This document shows positions 24,059-33,181 of a stretch of DNA of 64,000 bases, piece after piece (positions within the stretch are counted from its first letter, which is position 1; every line of letters begins with the position of its first letter). This stretch comes from a virus: IMG/VR virus record IMGVR_UViG_3300023174_000038, positions 248,001 to 312,000 of that record; one strand, 5' to 3'. The position numbers and the translations under genes were made by a program. The notes beneath the pieces are model-generated. The model did no database searches. It saw only the letters and a list, made by a program, of their open reading frames with translations, and was not told where the DNA came from.

Positions 24059-25237
24059 TTATGAGTATTTTGTTTCTCTTGTGTATTTACGATAATCGGT
24101 AGTCATACGTAAATATTGTTCTCCGTTGCCTTCCATGATATCACAGATACGGTCAATTGTCCCATCATTGTACTTACTAATACGACCTTGATAGTTATGC
24201 GGTGCCATCAACAAATTTTGCAATTTAGACATAGCATCATCAATACTCCAAGGAATATATAGTCGGGTATTGTCATTTGCAAACGTTTCTGGAAAACTAC
24301 GATATGCTGGATATAATACATTACAACCCAACGTATCTGCTTCACTAACTGTATTACTTACCCAGTCTTGTAAAGCACAATTAAACAGTACTCTAGTATC
24401 ATTTAATAATTGATAGTAATCATTCTTTTCCAAATCTTCATAGATAACTAGTTTACCTTGACTTTGCAGTTTTCTAGTACGTTCCATATAACTTTCGTTA
24501 TTGCTTTTTAGTTTACTACCACTGAATACGCAGAACTCTACTTTAGTATTAGACCTAGAATGAAATGCTTCAATCAAATCCATATAGAAGTCAGGTTGTT
24601 TCTCTTGATCCCAACGTGCTGAAAATGCTACACGCATCTTACGTTGGTTGAAGGGTTTTAACGGTCCTGCAATACGTTCACGTACTTCATCTTTACCAAA
24701 TGCTAATCCTGAAATATTATAGATAGGAGCCTTCCAACCCGCAATCTTCATATGCATTACCATTTCTTCATTAGTAGCTAGTACACCGTCAACGAATGAA
24801 TCAACCATCTTTTCATAGTGACCCATAAATTCACTCATGCCCCATACATGTACGAAATCATCCGGATCAATTGACTGAGCAAGACAACGGACAAATATAC
24901 GAGGACGCAGATTAGCAGGAACTTGCTTAAGTATATAAGGAAGGCTTTCAATGCCCGGCTGAAACATATCTTCAAAATAGATAATATCTTCATCACTACA
25001 CTCACCTTGTTTCATCATCTTTACTAGATTCATTAATTGACTCATACCGTAGTATGTACGTCCATGTGCATCTAATACTTGTCCTGTTACAATAGCTTGG
25101 TCATTACTTAATGTATCACCGGGAACGATAACATAGTTAATGCCTCTACGTTTAAAGACACGTTCATTCCACTCTTGTAACTGTAGTGTATACCTGGCCT
25201 TGTACGGCTCAAGTCCCATGTAGTACAGCTTTCTCAT
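24059..25237 (-). CDS. glycosyltransferase, GT-B fold
   Basis: A 392-residue protein. Segments: VDGVLATNEEMVMHMKIAGW, MRVAFSARWDQEKQPDFYMD (nucleotide-sugar domain start), KVEFCVFSGSKL and RVLFNCALQDWVSNTVSEAD, the C-terminal E-x-type sugar-nucleotide site. The start at 25237 overlaps the stop of the gene before it (ATGA). Second GT-B enzyme in the window; acceptor unknown. Confidence 0.8.
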   Translation of the reverse strand: MRKLYYMGLEPYKARYTLQLQEWNERVFKRRGINYVIVPGDTLSNDQAIVTGQVLDAHGRTYYGMSQLMNLVKMMKQGECSDEDIIYFEDMFQPGIESLPYILKQVPANLRPRIFVRCLAQSIDPDDFVHVWGMSEFMGHYEKMVDSFVDGVLATNEEMVMHMKIAGWKAPIYNISGLAFGKDEVRERIAGPLKPFNQRKMRVAFSARWDQEKQPDFYMDLIEAFHSRSNTKVEFCVFSGSKLKSNNESYMERTRKLQSQGKLVIYEDLEKNDYYQLLNDTRVLFNCALQDWVSNTVSEADTLGCNVLYPAYRSFPETFANDNTRLYIPWSIDDAMSKLQNLLMAPHNYQGRISKYNDGTIDRICDIMEGNGEQYLRMTTDYRKYTRETKYS

Positions 25238-25434
25238 GGACGTGCGTCTTCCTGCCACTGATCCTTAGCCCACTTGCCAGTTACTGCTTTAGTAAATTGA
25301 CGATATGCAAAGCTACGCATATCATATAGGGTTGATTCATCAAACTTGTATCCATAATCTTGACAGAACATTAGATAGTTTTCTAGGTCCTCAAAGATTT
25401 GTTGAACACGTGGGTTAGATTGTTGTTTTGCCAT
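25234..25434 (-). CDS. small conserved hypothetical protein
   Basis: Sixty-six residues: FEDLENYLMFCQDYGYKFDE, MRSFAYRQFTKAVTGKWAKD. Coupled to the glycosyltransferase by ATGA overlap. Helical; function unknown. Confidence 0.65.
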   Translation of the reverse strand: MAKQQSNPRVQQIFEDLENYLMFCQDYGYKFDESTLYDMRSFAYRQFTKAVTGKWAKDQWQEDARP

Positions 25435-25445
25435 TATATATTCCT

Positions 25446-25901
25446 TTAAATAGCTAGTTGTTGATAAGGTTTGTTTGTGTTATAGACAATAGTAGCACCA
25501 TTCTCATTATCTTCTGATACTTGAATAGCGATATTACGATCTGGATACCGAGTTGCAATGACTTCATAGAGGTCATCACTAATCATTTCACAACTTTTGT
25601 AATCCAATTGAAGAATGCCTTGAGAATATTGATTCTCTAACCATCTTTTAAATTGGATAAACTCAATATCACGGTCGTTGTGAAATACTTCAATAGACAC
25701 TTCAAAATGAAAGATGTGTCTATGTGGAGTAGCTAAAAAGCTAACATCATACTCATCACCTGTAGCAAGTGCTGGGTCTGTTGCAGCCGCTGGGTATTTA
25801 TGAATACCTTCTTTTTGAAAACGTACAAAGATTGTACGTAATGCATTATCTTTAATGCGAGAACGTTTCTCTGCCATTGCTTGTTCATGTTGTTCTATCA
25901 T
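25446..25901 (-). CDS. conserved hypothetical protein, possible T-fold
   Basis: A 151-residue protein. The core TPHRHIFHFEVSIEVFHNDR, DIEFIQFKRWLEN, DYKSCEMISDDLYEVI and IQVSEDNENGATIVY has an alternating strand-helix-strand order like QueD/6-PTPS T-fold proteins. The three-His zinc motif of QueD is not complete (one HRH). Whether it joins the deazaguanine pathway is open. ATGA overlap with the gene upstream. Confidence 0.6.
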   Translation of the reverse strand: MIEQHEQAMAEKRSRIKDNALRTIFVRFQKEGIHKYPAAATDPALATGDEYDVSFLATPHRHIFHFEVSIEVFHNDRDIEFIQFKRWLENQYSQGILQLDYKSCEMISDDLYEVIATRYPDRNIAIQVSEDNENGATIVYNTNKPYQQLAI

Positions 25902-26125
25902 TTAAAATCCCTGTTTAATGTTGCCCATGTTAACCACTTATGAAATGTATTATACACTAATTCTGCTTCTTTGTCATCTTGAGGTACCCGTTTACCACGT
26001 ATATAAAACCCATCTTTTGAAATACGTAACATTTCATCTGAACCACCAGTAAAGGTGATAGTAGAGTCCTGATTATCGGCAGTCATCGTTGACTTAACTG
26101 TAAGTGATGGAGTAATGTTAATCAT
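25898..26125 (-). CDS. small conserved hypothetical protein
   Basis: Seventy-five residues. STITFTGGSDEMLRISKDGF, IRGKRVPQDDKEAE, VYNTFHKWLTWATL. The MLRI-DGF-V-G pattern is found in many phage proteins of unknown role. Coupled to its downstream neighbour. Confidence 0.65.
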   Translation of the reverse strand: MINITPSLTVKSTMTADNQDSTITFTGGSDEMLRISKDGFYIRGKRVPQDDKEAELVYNTFHKWLTWATLNRDFK

Positions 26126-26129
26126 TATA

Positions 26130-26687
26130 TTATTTCCAATAAGGGCCCCAAGCCCAATTAATTAATGACCATCTGGTCCCTGATGTTAACAAACTAACTG
26201 CATGTGTATAAAAACTAGGAAATGATATTAGCGTACCTTTTTTATTAGGCATAGTTTTACCTAAAATACTAAATATCCCGCCCTTGTAATCAGTATCATT
26301 ACTAAGTTGTACTATTGTAGTAAATTTTCTATCCATAGTTTGTCCACGAGATGCTCCAAAATTGTCAGGATGTTCATTAAAAAAGTCAGATGTTTTGTAA
26401 CGTTTTAAAACGTAAGGCTCAATAAAAGTAATATCAAATCCATGAAATTTTACAATTTCTTCCCAATCTTTTTCAAAAACGTCTTTAACTTTATGTTGTT
26501 TATCTAATACACAATCTTCATATTTTAAACGGTTAACATTTGGACTATACTTAGGCACACCGGGTTTAACATGACTGGTGCCATACTCAATTAACTCATC
26601 ACACATATTATTAGATAAAAAATCTTCTTTAATAAGTATTTTATCTAACAAATTCCAAGATATTTCAGGTTTAACTATAATATCCAT
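26130..26687 (-). CDS. 2-oxoglutarate/Fe(II) oxygenase
   Basis: A 185-residue prolyl-hydroxylase-like dioxygenase. The facial triad is visible: H-x-D in FFNEHPDNF, the distal His in SFPSFYTHAV and the 2OG-binding Arg in GTRWSLINW. The strand RKFTTIVQLS is the typical jelly-roll core. Such enzymes are frequent in aquatic T4-like phages; substrate unknown. It shares one base with the dpdA-like gene, so a role in tailoring the modified base is conceivable but unproven. Confidence 0.8.
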   Translation of the reverse strand: MDIIVKPEISWNLLDKILIKEDFLSNNMCDELIEYGTSHVKPGVPKYSPNVNRLKYEDCVLDKQHKVKDVFEKDWEEIVKFHGFDITFIEPYVLKRYKTSDFFNEHPDNFGASRGQTMDRKFTTIVQLSNDTDYKGGIFSILGKTMPNKKGTLISFPSFYTHAVSLLTSGTRWSLINWAWGPYWK

Positions 26688-28297
26688 TACCTATTATCCC
26701 CTAGGGCTTCATTCATAGCATCATCGCTATCCTCTATTACTTCTTCAAACTCTTCCTCAACTTTTGGTTGATCTATTACGTCAAAAAATTTGTCAAAGTT
26801 AGTCATTGCATTAGCAGTTTTCTTACCACTAATGCCCTGACTACCCGATTGAAACTGCATCCAGTATCTACTATGATAATCAATCAAATTGATAGCTTCC
26901 TGTTTAGTTTTTTTACTAAAGATTTCATCAATTAACTCACTAAAAAACTTACTACCTTCAAACTTGTGAATTAACATTTTAGGTACAGTGCCATTTTCAT
27001 ATTGACGATTAGCTTCTTGTACTGCATTCATATGCATCCAAACATTATGACTTTGAAGCAAGGTATAACTTAATGTATCCCAACTAGTTTTAGTTTCTTT
27101 ACCATGCTGTCCCAAAAAACCTTGACCACGATAACAAAGATCCTTAAGCACTAGTTTATCAGTTACTGGACTATCTGTAAAGACTTTATGGATGCCTTCA
27201 GCTAATACAGCATCACGAAATTTACGGGTATCATTAGCATAACTTTTCTTTTCAGCAGTCTTTTCCATACTGTATGACCATTTCTTATTATGCTCAATGT
27301 TAGTATTGAAATAAGCTAGACCTTTAGCCGCACTATAGAATGGGCTTGCACAGTCAAAGGTAATCATTAGTTTAGGGTTGTGATATTTGCGTATAGCTTT
27401 CTGAATATCAGTAAACAATACAGCATATTCTAAAATACTTGTACCCAAACAATGAATTAAATCATGTTTACCTTCTACTAATAAACCATCATGGATAATA
27501 TCAATCATACGTGTCAACATCAAATGAGGATCAATCTTATTTTGACCACCAAACGCCCAACCATTAAAGTGATTGTCTGGATATATATTTGGGTCACAAT
27601 ATTTCTTCATCTCATTATACCAATCTTCTGATTGTGTATGATTACGACCCTGCAATACATTTAAGAACTTACATTCGCCTGTGCGATTATTAATAAAGTA
27701 TTCGTTATTAATATGGGTAGCTTTAACTGCATCTGCAATGTATTGAATTCCATGAACACTTACTCCTGATCCAGGAATAACATTACCCTTTTCGTCTTTC
27801 TCAAGAGTTTTTGGATCTTTAAGATGATAGGTTGTTAGTGATTGTGAAGGAATATCTAAACACATACCATAATTCATATATGTATCCATCCAGTTTAATA
27901 CTGCTTTACGCTTAACCATAGCTTTAGGGCAATTAGGATCTTTCCAATCAGCAGGCCATTGACCTTTTAAAATCTGAAATCCACCAGAGTCACCCAACAT
28001 AAACGTATCAGCTTCACGTTCTCTAATAATACTTTCACTAGGATCGTCTTTAGTAGTATCTAAGTTAGCATGACCAGCACTATACAAACCCCACTTATAA
28101 TAATAGAGTCCCTCTTTACTGTTTAAGAAGTTTAGTTTCTCTACATCACCATTGAATTGAGCAGGGATTCGTGCTTGGTCAAAGTACTCTTCACCTTTAC
28201 GTTGCTTACCTAAACCAGAGATATAAAAACTACTGACTGCGGGTAAGAACAATGCCCAATCGGGATTTTGTTTTACTGATAGATTATCTTGTTCCAT
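26687..28297 (-). CDS. dpdA: DpdA-like 7-deazaguanine DNA transglycosylase (TGT superfamily)
   Basis: A 536-residue TIM-barrel homologue of tRNA-guanine transglycosylase. The substrate-site motifs are in order: GDSGGFQI (D103), LDIPSQ (D148), LQGR (Q216), WAFGGQ and the nucleophile-type FDCASP (D315). The TGT zinc cluster CxCxxC-H is absent, as expected for a DNA-acting DpdA. It would exchange guanine in phage DNA for a 7-deazaguanine made by FolE-QueD-QueE, which protects DNA from restriction. No QueC gene lies in the window, so the inserted base is uncertain. Confidence 0.85.
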   Translation of the reverse strand: MEQDNLSVKQNPDWALFLPAVSSFYISGLGKQRKGEEYFDQARIPAQFNGDVEKLNFLNSKEGLYYYKWGLYSAGHANLDTTKDDPSESIIREREADTFMLGDSGGFQILKGQWPADWKDPNCPKAMVKRKAVLNWMDTYMNYGMCLDIPSQSLTTYHLKDPKTLEKDEKGNVIPGSGVSVHGIQYIADAVKATHINNEYFINNRTGECKFLNVLQGRNHTQSEDWYNEMKKYCDPNIYPDNHFNGWAFGGQNKIDPHLMLTRMIDIIHDGLLVEGKHDLIHCLGTSILEYAVLFTDIQKAIRKYHNPKLMITFDCASPFYSAAKGLAYFNTNIEHNKKWSYSMEKTAEKKSYANDTRKFRDAVLAEGIHKVFTDSPVTDKLVLKDLCYRGQGFLGQHGKETKTSWDTLSYTLLQSHNVWMHMNAVQEANRQYENGTVPKMLIHKFEGSKFFSELIDEIFSKKTKQEAINLIDYHSRYWMQFQSGSQGISGKKTANAMTNFDKFFDVIDQPKVEEEFEEVIEDSDDAMNEALGDNR

Positions 28298-28665
28298 TAA
28301 GCTACTTCTGATTTAATTAATGTTTGAACAACCTTGATTTGTTCTTCTTTGTCTTTGATTTGATTAATAAGGTCTTTGATAACTGGATTAGTTTGTGCTA
28401 ATCGTTCTATATAAAGTTCCTCGTCACGTTTCCTACGTGCCCATTCTAACAAACTAACTGCCTCATCACTTAAGTTTAGAGTAGCGTGATGTGCTGAAAG
28501 AATAATCCAAGTACTACCATCATATACTTCTATATTCTGACTATTAGGGTTATATCTCATATTACCCACACCAGGACTATTGCTATAGTTAGCTATATAA
28601 GTGGATCCAGGATTACCACCAGATACAGTTAAGAATGGACTATTAGAGTGTATGCTCTTAATCAT
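28297..28665 (-). CDS. conserved T4-like hypothetical protein, possible virion component
   Basis: A 122-residue protein. The N-terminal part STYIANYSNSPGVGNMRYNP, IEVYDGSTWIIL is the short tip-like motif of phage fibre proteins; the C-terminal half is helical and coiled (LLEWARRKRDEEL). It overlaps the clamp gene by 4 nt. Function unknown. Confidence 0.65.
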   Translation of the reverse strand: MIKSIHSNSPFLTVSGGNPGSTYIANYSNSPGVGNMRYNPNSQNIEVYDGSTWIILSAHHATLNLSDEAVSLLEWARRKRDEELYIERLAQTNPVIKDLINQIKDKEEQIKVVQTLIKSEVA

Positions 28666-29393
28666 TTTGCTTGTGCTGGGAGTAAGTAACGATATACTGC
28701 TAAACCACTGTCAACAACAATCTCTGTTGCACCAGCATCACTAATACGAATAATCTTATCGCCGGGTAGATCCATAATGCTTAAGAATTCTTTAACAGGC
28801 CACATCCATGCTTTATTCAATGAACCAGTAACACCTGGATAGAACACAAAATTACCACTGTGTGTTGAAGGGTCACCAAAGTAAACCATTAAGTTACCAT
28901 TTTCTGTTTTAGTAGTAAAGTTCTTTTCTTCACTATTAGCACTTGCTTGACGCTTCAATCGTTGAATGCCTGCGATAGAGGGTTCAAACTCTACATTCCA
29001 TGTAGTACCTTTGAACATTACATTCTTAACTTTCTCATCAGCAATAGCTTTACTCATTAAACGATAGTCGTTAACGAAATCACCTGCTTTTGTTTCAAAG
29101 TGAATGTATTCTGGTACATCAACACCATCTTTGTTAACACGTGTAACATTGATTTTAGCATGTTCATCATAGTCATCAAAGCCTAGAATTGTTTTTAGTT
29201 TACCTAAATTAGGCATACCGAACACACCGATGAATTCTACGTTAGGATGCTTAAGCACACCACTAACAATAACACTCTTATCTTCTGCCACTGCGTTAAC
29301 AGTAGTTTCTTTGTCAGTTCCACTGACTTTAATCAAATCAATACAGCCTAAGCCATGTGTGTGTTGAATTAAATCTTGTAAATTATCTTTCAT
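28662..29393 (-). CDS. 45: DNA polymerase sliding clamp, T4 gp45-like
   Basis: A 243-residue trimeric clamp protein that tethers the polymerase and, in T4, activates late transcription. It has the clamp pattern: MPNLGKLKTILGFDDY, GVLKHPNVEFIGVFG and the repeat of similar strands in the second half. No catalytic residues. It is upstream of the cooperating polymerase gene's operon but with its own promoter (29435-29463, SD AAAGGAA). Late promoters elsewhere in the window agree with a clamp-dependent late program. Confidence 0.85.
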   Translation of the reverse strand: MKDNLQDLIQHTHGLGCIDLIKVSGTDKETTVNAVAEDKSVIVSGVLKHPNVEFIGVFGMPNLGKLKTILGFDDYDEHAKINVTRVNKDGVDVPEYIHFETKAGDFVNDYRLMSKAIADEKVKNVMFKGTTWNVEFEPSIAGIQRLKRQASANSEEKNFTTKTENGNLMVYFGDPSTHSGNFVFYPGVTGSLNKAWMWPVKEFLSIMDLPGDKIIRISDAGATEIVVDSGLAVYRYLLPAQAK

Positions 29394-29434
29394 GTTTTTC
29401 CTTTGTTTTAACTATTTAGGTAGTTGTGATACGT

Positions 29435-29463
29435 ATTATAACGGAATATATTACGAAATGCAA
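29435..29463 (-). promoter_or_regulatory. sigma70-type promoter of the clamp gene
   Basis: TTGCAT (29463-29458), 17-nt spacer, TATAAT (29440-29435), then a 41-nt leader with AAAGGAA. Confidence 0.75.
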
Positions 29464-29470
29464 CACCAAT

Positions 29471-32188
29471 TTAACCGAAACTGAATAAATCATCAAACGT
29501 ACTGTTGGTATCTGTATTGCTACGAATATCCCAACCAAGTACACCCAATAAGTTATCAATCTTCTCATCTACTAACGTCTGTTCCATAGCTGAATCATCA
29601 AATGGTAACTCAGTAAACCATTTGGGTAAACGTAATTCATCTACGGGATATGCCACACTTGTAAACCCTAATGGATTGGGTTTGAGTTTACATACAACAA
29701 CCTTCATACCATCAATAATCTTTTGACTATAATTATCGCTGTTTACTCTACGCAAGTAATTGTAATTAAGTGCCGCTCTTACGTGACCGGGCATATTAGC
29801 TCTGCCTGTACTACTCTTTGCTTCTAAGTCACCATACATTGTAAGTTTGTTGACACCTTTAGGCGATCCTTTAGTCCAACTATCCTGTGCAGATAAGATA
29901 CGTTTGAAATCTTTTACTGCTTCAATAACTTCCTCACGACCTTTACCCTGTTGAAGAACCATCTGTAATACATTCATTAAGAATTCTTGTACATACTTAG
30001 GTGTATCAGCACGTTTTAAATCAAGACCCATAGCTTTGATATCACCCAATTGTCCGTCTTTATCTTTGCGTTTACCTTCTTTGTCAAAGATGTTAATAGC
30101 ATAACGCTTCTTAACAATAAAGATAGCACGGTCACCAATCAGTTCACGACCAGCTTTAATGATTTCACCATTCTTACGTGGTGCATGAAATGCTTTCTCC
30201 ATGAACGCGGGGAAACTATCATTTGCTTGGTCAGCAATACCGTCATATAAACCAATACAAGTTTCTTTATTCCACTCTAATGCACCAGATTCAATCTGTG
30301 GCTTTAGTGTTGGATATGCCGTAAAGTAACAACTATCTGTATCACCATACACAATAGCATTGCCTTCATGTGAATAAATACCTTCAACTGTTTCATTGAT
30401 AGTACTCATCATATGTTTAACAATCTGTCTACCGGATAGTGTTACTGATTGACCGATACGTTTATCATAGAAACGACAATGTTCATTCAACAAGGCACCA
30501 TAAGCACTATTCAATAAAATCTTACGAACAAGTTGTCGCTTATCGTAATAATCAAACATATCAGTACCATATGCTTCTTTAGCTTGTTTTTGAATTGCTT
30601 TACGTTCTGTATACCAGCGTGTGAGTAGACCAGGTACGACACCTTCTTTTTCATAGGTAAAGATTGTACCGTTAGCACTTAACATCCAAGGCTTATGACT
30701 ATCAAATATCATCTTCCAGATTTCAGCCGCTGACATCTCTACACTACGACCATCTTCAAAATCAACTGTAAGAATTGTACCACGTTCTTGGTTCATGATT
30801 GCAGTATATTCTAATGCACCAAATAGATTCTCCCAGAGAATAGATCCTGTTACAGCATCATCACCTTCTTTGTGACGTTTCTTTTCACTAGCTAATCGTA
30901 ATCCCTTATCGTGCATATATTGGTCTGTGATTGTTTGTCTGACCTGAGCAACGATGGTTTCTCCTGCCATGTTGAGGGCACGAATAACCGAGGGATAGAG
31001 TGAGTTAATGTCAACTGCTCCGACATATTCATGCATACCTCTTTTCGGCGTAGCAACAAAGGCACCTGCTGCCTGCTGGACATCTTCTTCATTTTCAACC
31101 TTTCGTTTTTTATCTGGTACTACTAAGCCACGTTCATGTGCTTCATTAAAAATTGCCATCTCAATCATTGCTACAGAACCCATTACTGTTGGAAGCAATA
31201 CTGTGTTCTCATGTGCAAGTTGATTAGCTAATTCTAAAAACTTAAGTTTGTTGTGAATCTTCACCAACAACATCGTATCTTGTCTGTTATATTCAATAAA
31301 CTTTTTAAAGTCTTTGTTATACAGTTGGTCAAGAGTACCTTCATATTGTGTTTTGTTTTCACCTACTTCCATCTCACCGATACTGTCAAGCTTATAACTA
31401 TGGCGTGATTCATAGTTATACTTTTTGTACAACTGTAGATAGTCTAAGTGAATACGACCTACTAAGTCATAAGTTGTTTCGCTTTTACCAAAGCGTTCAT
31501 ATTCTCTAGCTTTAGGCAGTTGACCCATCAAGCAAAACTTGCGTGTGTCATCCTTACTCATTACTCTAGTAACACGATTGACCATGTAGGGAATATCATA
31601 TCCCTCTGAGTTCCATCCAGTTAATACATCAGCATCTTCAATGAGTTGAAAGAAAACATCAAACATTTCCTTCTCTGATTTGAATAGCATTGTATTATCA
31701 AATTCATTAGTGATTTCTTGGGCTGTTTCACTGCTCATATGTTTCGGAGCAATCACTAATGTAATACATTGGTCTAGCCAATCTAAGTAACAACTGATAG
31801 CTGTAACTGGATTGAATGGATCACTAGTAGGACTGAAACCCTTTTCAGGATCAAAGTCTACTTCAATGTCAAAGAAGCAAGTATGAAGTTTGGGCGCATC
31901 AATGCCAAGATAGTTTTCACTTAGGCAACGAAAGACTACTGGTACATCACTTTCAAACAATTTCTTATTTGAGTGGATGCGTTTTTCTTTTTCAAACTCT
32001 TGTCGTTTGCGAGTACTGAAACGACTGACTGGATCGCCATAGATACTACGATGTTTACCCTTACTATCAGGATAATACAATACGTAGTTAGTAGGGTATT
32101 CTTTGTATTGACGCTTGCCGTCTTTGTTTCTCTCTACAACGTAGATACGATCCTCATCCCTGCTATGAATAGCGTCAATATAACTCAA
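29471..32188 (-). CDS. 43: family B DNA polymerase, T4 gp43-like
   Basis: A 905-residue replicative polymerase. Exonuclease motifs: D107/E109 (FFDIEVD), GWNSEGYDIP near 191 and EYNRQDTMLL near 299. Polymerase motifs: DINSLYPS (393-400), KILLNSAYG (556-564) and GDTDSCY (615-621). The length equals that of T4 gp43 (898). The extreme C-terminus (DDLFSFG) fits a clamp-binding peptide. It overlaps dsbA by 4 nt and shares its promoter. Confidence 0.95.
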   Translation of the reverse strand: MSYIDAIHSRDEDRIYVVERNKDGKRQYKEYPTNYVLYYPDSKGKHRSIYGDPVSRFSTRKRQEFEKEKRIHSNKKLFESDVPVVFRCLSENYLGIDAPKLHTCFFDIEVDFDPEKGFSPTSDPFNPVTAISCYLDWLDQCITLVIAPKHMSSETAQEITNEFDNTMLFKSEKEMFDVFFQLIEDADVLTGWNSEGYDIPYMVNRVTRVMSKDDTRKFCLMGQLPKAREYERFGKSETTYDLVGRIHLDYLQLYKKYNYESRHSYKLDSIGEMEVGENKTQYEGTLDQLYNKDFKKFIEYNRQDTMLLVKIHNKLKFLELANQLAHENTVLLPTVMGSVAMIEMAIFNEAHERGLVVPDKKRKVENEEDVQQAAGAFVATPKRGMHEYVGAVDINSLYPSVIRALNMAGETIVAQVRQTITDQYMHDKGLRLASEKKRHKEGDDAVTGSILWENLFGALEYTAIMNQERGTILTVDFEDGRSVEMSAAEIWKMIFDSHKPWMLSANGTIFTYEKEGVVPGLLTRWYTERKAIQKQAKEAYGTDMFDYYDKRQLVRKILLNSAYGALLNEHCRFYDKRIGQSVTLSGRQIVKHMMSTINETVEGIYSHEGNAIVYGDTDSCYFTAYPTLKPQIESGALEWNKETCIGLYDGIADQANDSFPAFMEKAFHAPRKNGEIIKAGRELIGDRAIFIVKKRYAINIFDKEGKRKDKDGQLGDIKAMGLDLKRADTPKYVQEFLMNVLQMVLQQGKGREEVIEAVKDFKRILSAQDSWTKGSPKGVNKLTMYGDLEAKSSTGRANMPGHVRAALNYNYLRRVNSDNYSQKIIDGMKVVVCKLKPNPLGFTSVAYPVDELRLPKWFTELPFDDSAMEQTLVDEKIDNLLGVLGWDIRSNTDTNSTFDDLFSFG

Positions 32189-32451
32189 AGTGTTTTGCCC
32201 ACAGTTTCCAAGATTGTATTAAGTTCATCGTGGTCTTTGTTAGTCTGACCCAATGAAGCTTTGTGTGCAATTTTAATTGCTTTCTTTAGTGTAGAAGCCT
32301 TGATTTCAAGTTCTTCTGCAACTGCCTTGATAGTGTCGCTCAATCCACCATTCAATGTATCAATTTCATGTAGTACATGCATACCTTCATTAATTAATTG
32401 TGTTAGTTTAATTTTTGCCTCACCATTAAACGTTCTGTTATAATCTGACAT
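32185..32451 (-). CDS. dsbA: double-stranded DNA-binding protein, T4 DsbA-like
   Basis: Eighty-eight residues, close in length to T4 DsbA (89). All-helical with the frame NGEAKIKLTQLINEGMHVLH, EIDTLNGGLSDTIKAVAEEL and KASTLKKAIKIAHKA. T4 DsbA binds dsDNA near late promoters. It is the first gene after the promoter at 32475-32503 (SD AAGGAG) and is coupled to gene 43. Confidence 0.85.
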   Translation of the reverse strand: MSDYNRTFNGEAKIKLTQLINEGMHVLHEIDTLNGGLSDTIKAVAEELEIKASTLKKAIKIAHKASLGQTNKDHDELNTILETVGKTL

Positions 32452-32474
32452 AGTTTCTCCTTAAATAATTAGTT

Positions 32475-32503
32475 AGTATACTTGTTTTGTGTAACAAAGT
32501 CAA
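32475..32503 (-). promoter_or_regulatory. sigma70-type promoter of dsbA and polymerase
   Basis: TTGACT (32503-32498), 17-nt spacer, TATACT (32480-32475) on the minus strand. Confidence 0.75.
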
Positions 32504-32526
32504 ATATTTTGTGTAAAAAGTGGTTA

Positions 32527-32534
32527 GATAAATA
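32527..32534 (+). promoter_or_regulatory. late-promoter-like octamer GATAAATA
   Basis: GATAAATAC on the plus strand, 5 nt before the ATG at 32540; the expected +1 coincides with the A of the start codon. Confidence 0.6.
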
Positions 32535-32539
32535 CCCAT

Positions 32540-33181
32540 ATGAAACCCAAAGTTATATTGTATTTGGATCATCCTAGATGTTCCGTACAATCTTGCCACG
32601 GTATTATAAGGGCGCTTAGCCCAAAGTATGAAGTTGACATATTCCAGCAATATGAGATAAAAGAATCTAATTTTAAAAAATACGACATAATTGCCTTTCC
32701 CGGTGGAATTGGAGATAGTGATACATTTGATACTACTATCAGACCTAAAATGGATGTGATTAAAAATCAAATCAGCAAGGGAAAAAGATATCTTGGAATA
32801 TGTATGGGTGCTTTTTGGGCAGGTCATCATTATTTTGATATCCTCGATGATATTAAATGTGAGCAATACATTAAACAACCCGATAGCGATGTTCGTAGAC
32901 CATTTAGTACTACCGCACCTGTACTTTGGGAAGGCAAAAAATATAACATGTTTTTCTATGATGGTTGTTCATTAGTAGGAGACAATAGTAAATTTGAAAC
33001 TATTGCTACATATGTAAATAGTGATCCAATGGCTATAATACAAAACAATATAGGATTAATAGGTTGTCATCCTGAAAGTGATGAATATTGGTATGATAAA
33101 CCTTATTTAAAGAAATATTGGCATAACTTTGTACATCATCAATTGTTATTAGATTTTGTAGATAAGTTAATCAAACATTGA
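32540..33181 (+). CDS. class I glutamine-amidotransferase-like protein (BPL_N type)
   Basis: A 213-residue protein. AFPGGIGDSDTFDT and GICMGAFWAGHHYF give a nucleophile-elbow Cys near residue 88; GLIGCHPESDEYWY carries the His-x-Glu partner. This is the pattern of the biotin-protein-ligase N-terminal (BPL_N) group. Substrate unknown. It has no SD and follows a late octamer. Its 3' end overlaps the opposing TilS-like gene by 43 nt. Confidence 0.75.
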   Translation: MKPKVILYLDHPRCSVQSCHGIIRALSPKYEVDIFQQYEIKESNFKKYDIIAFPGGIGDSDTFDTTIRPKMDVIKNQISKGKRYLGICMGAFWAGHHYFDILDDIKCEQYIKQPDSDVRRPFSTTAPVLWEGKKYNMFFYDGCSLVGDNSKFETIATYVNSDPMAIIQNNIGLIGCHPESDEYWYDKPYLKKYWHNFVHHQLLLDFVDKLIKH

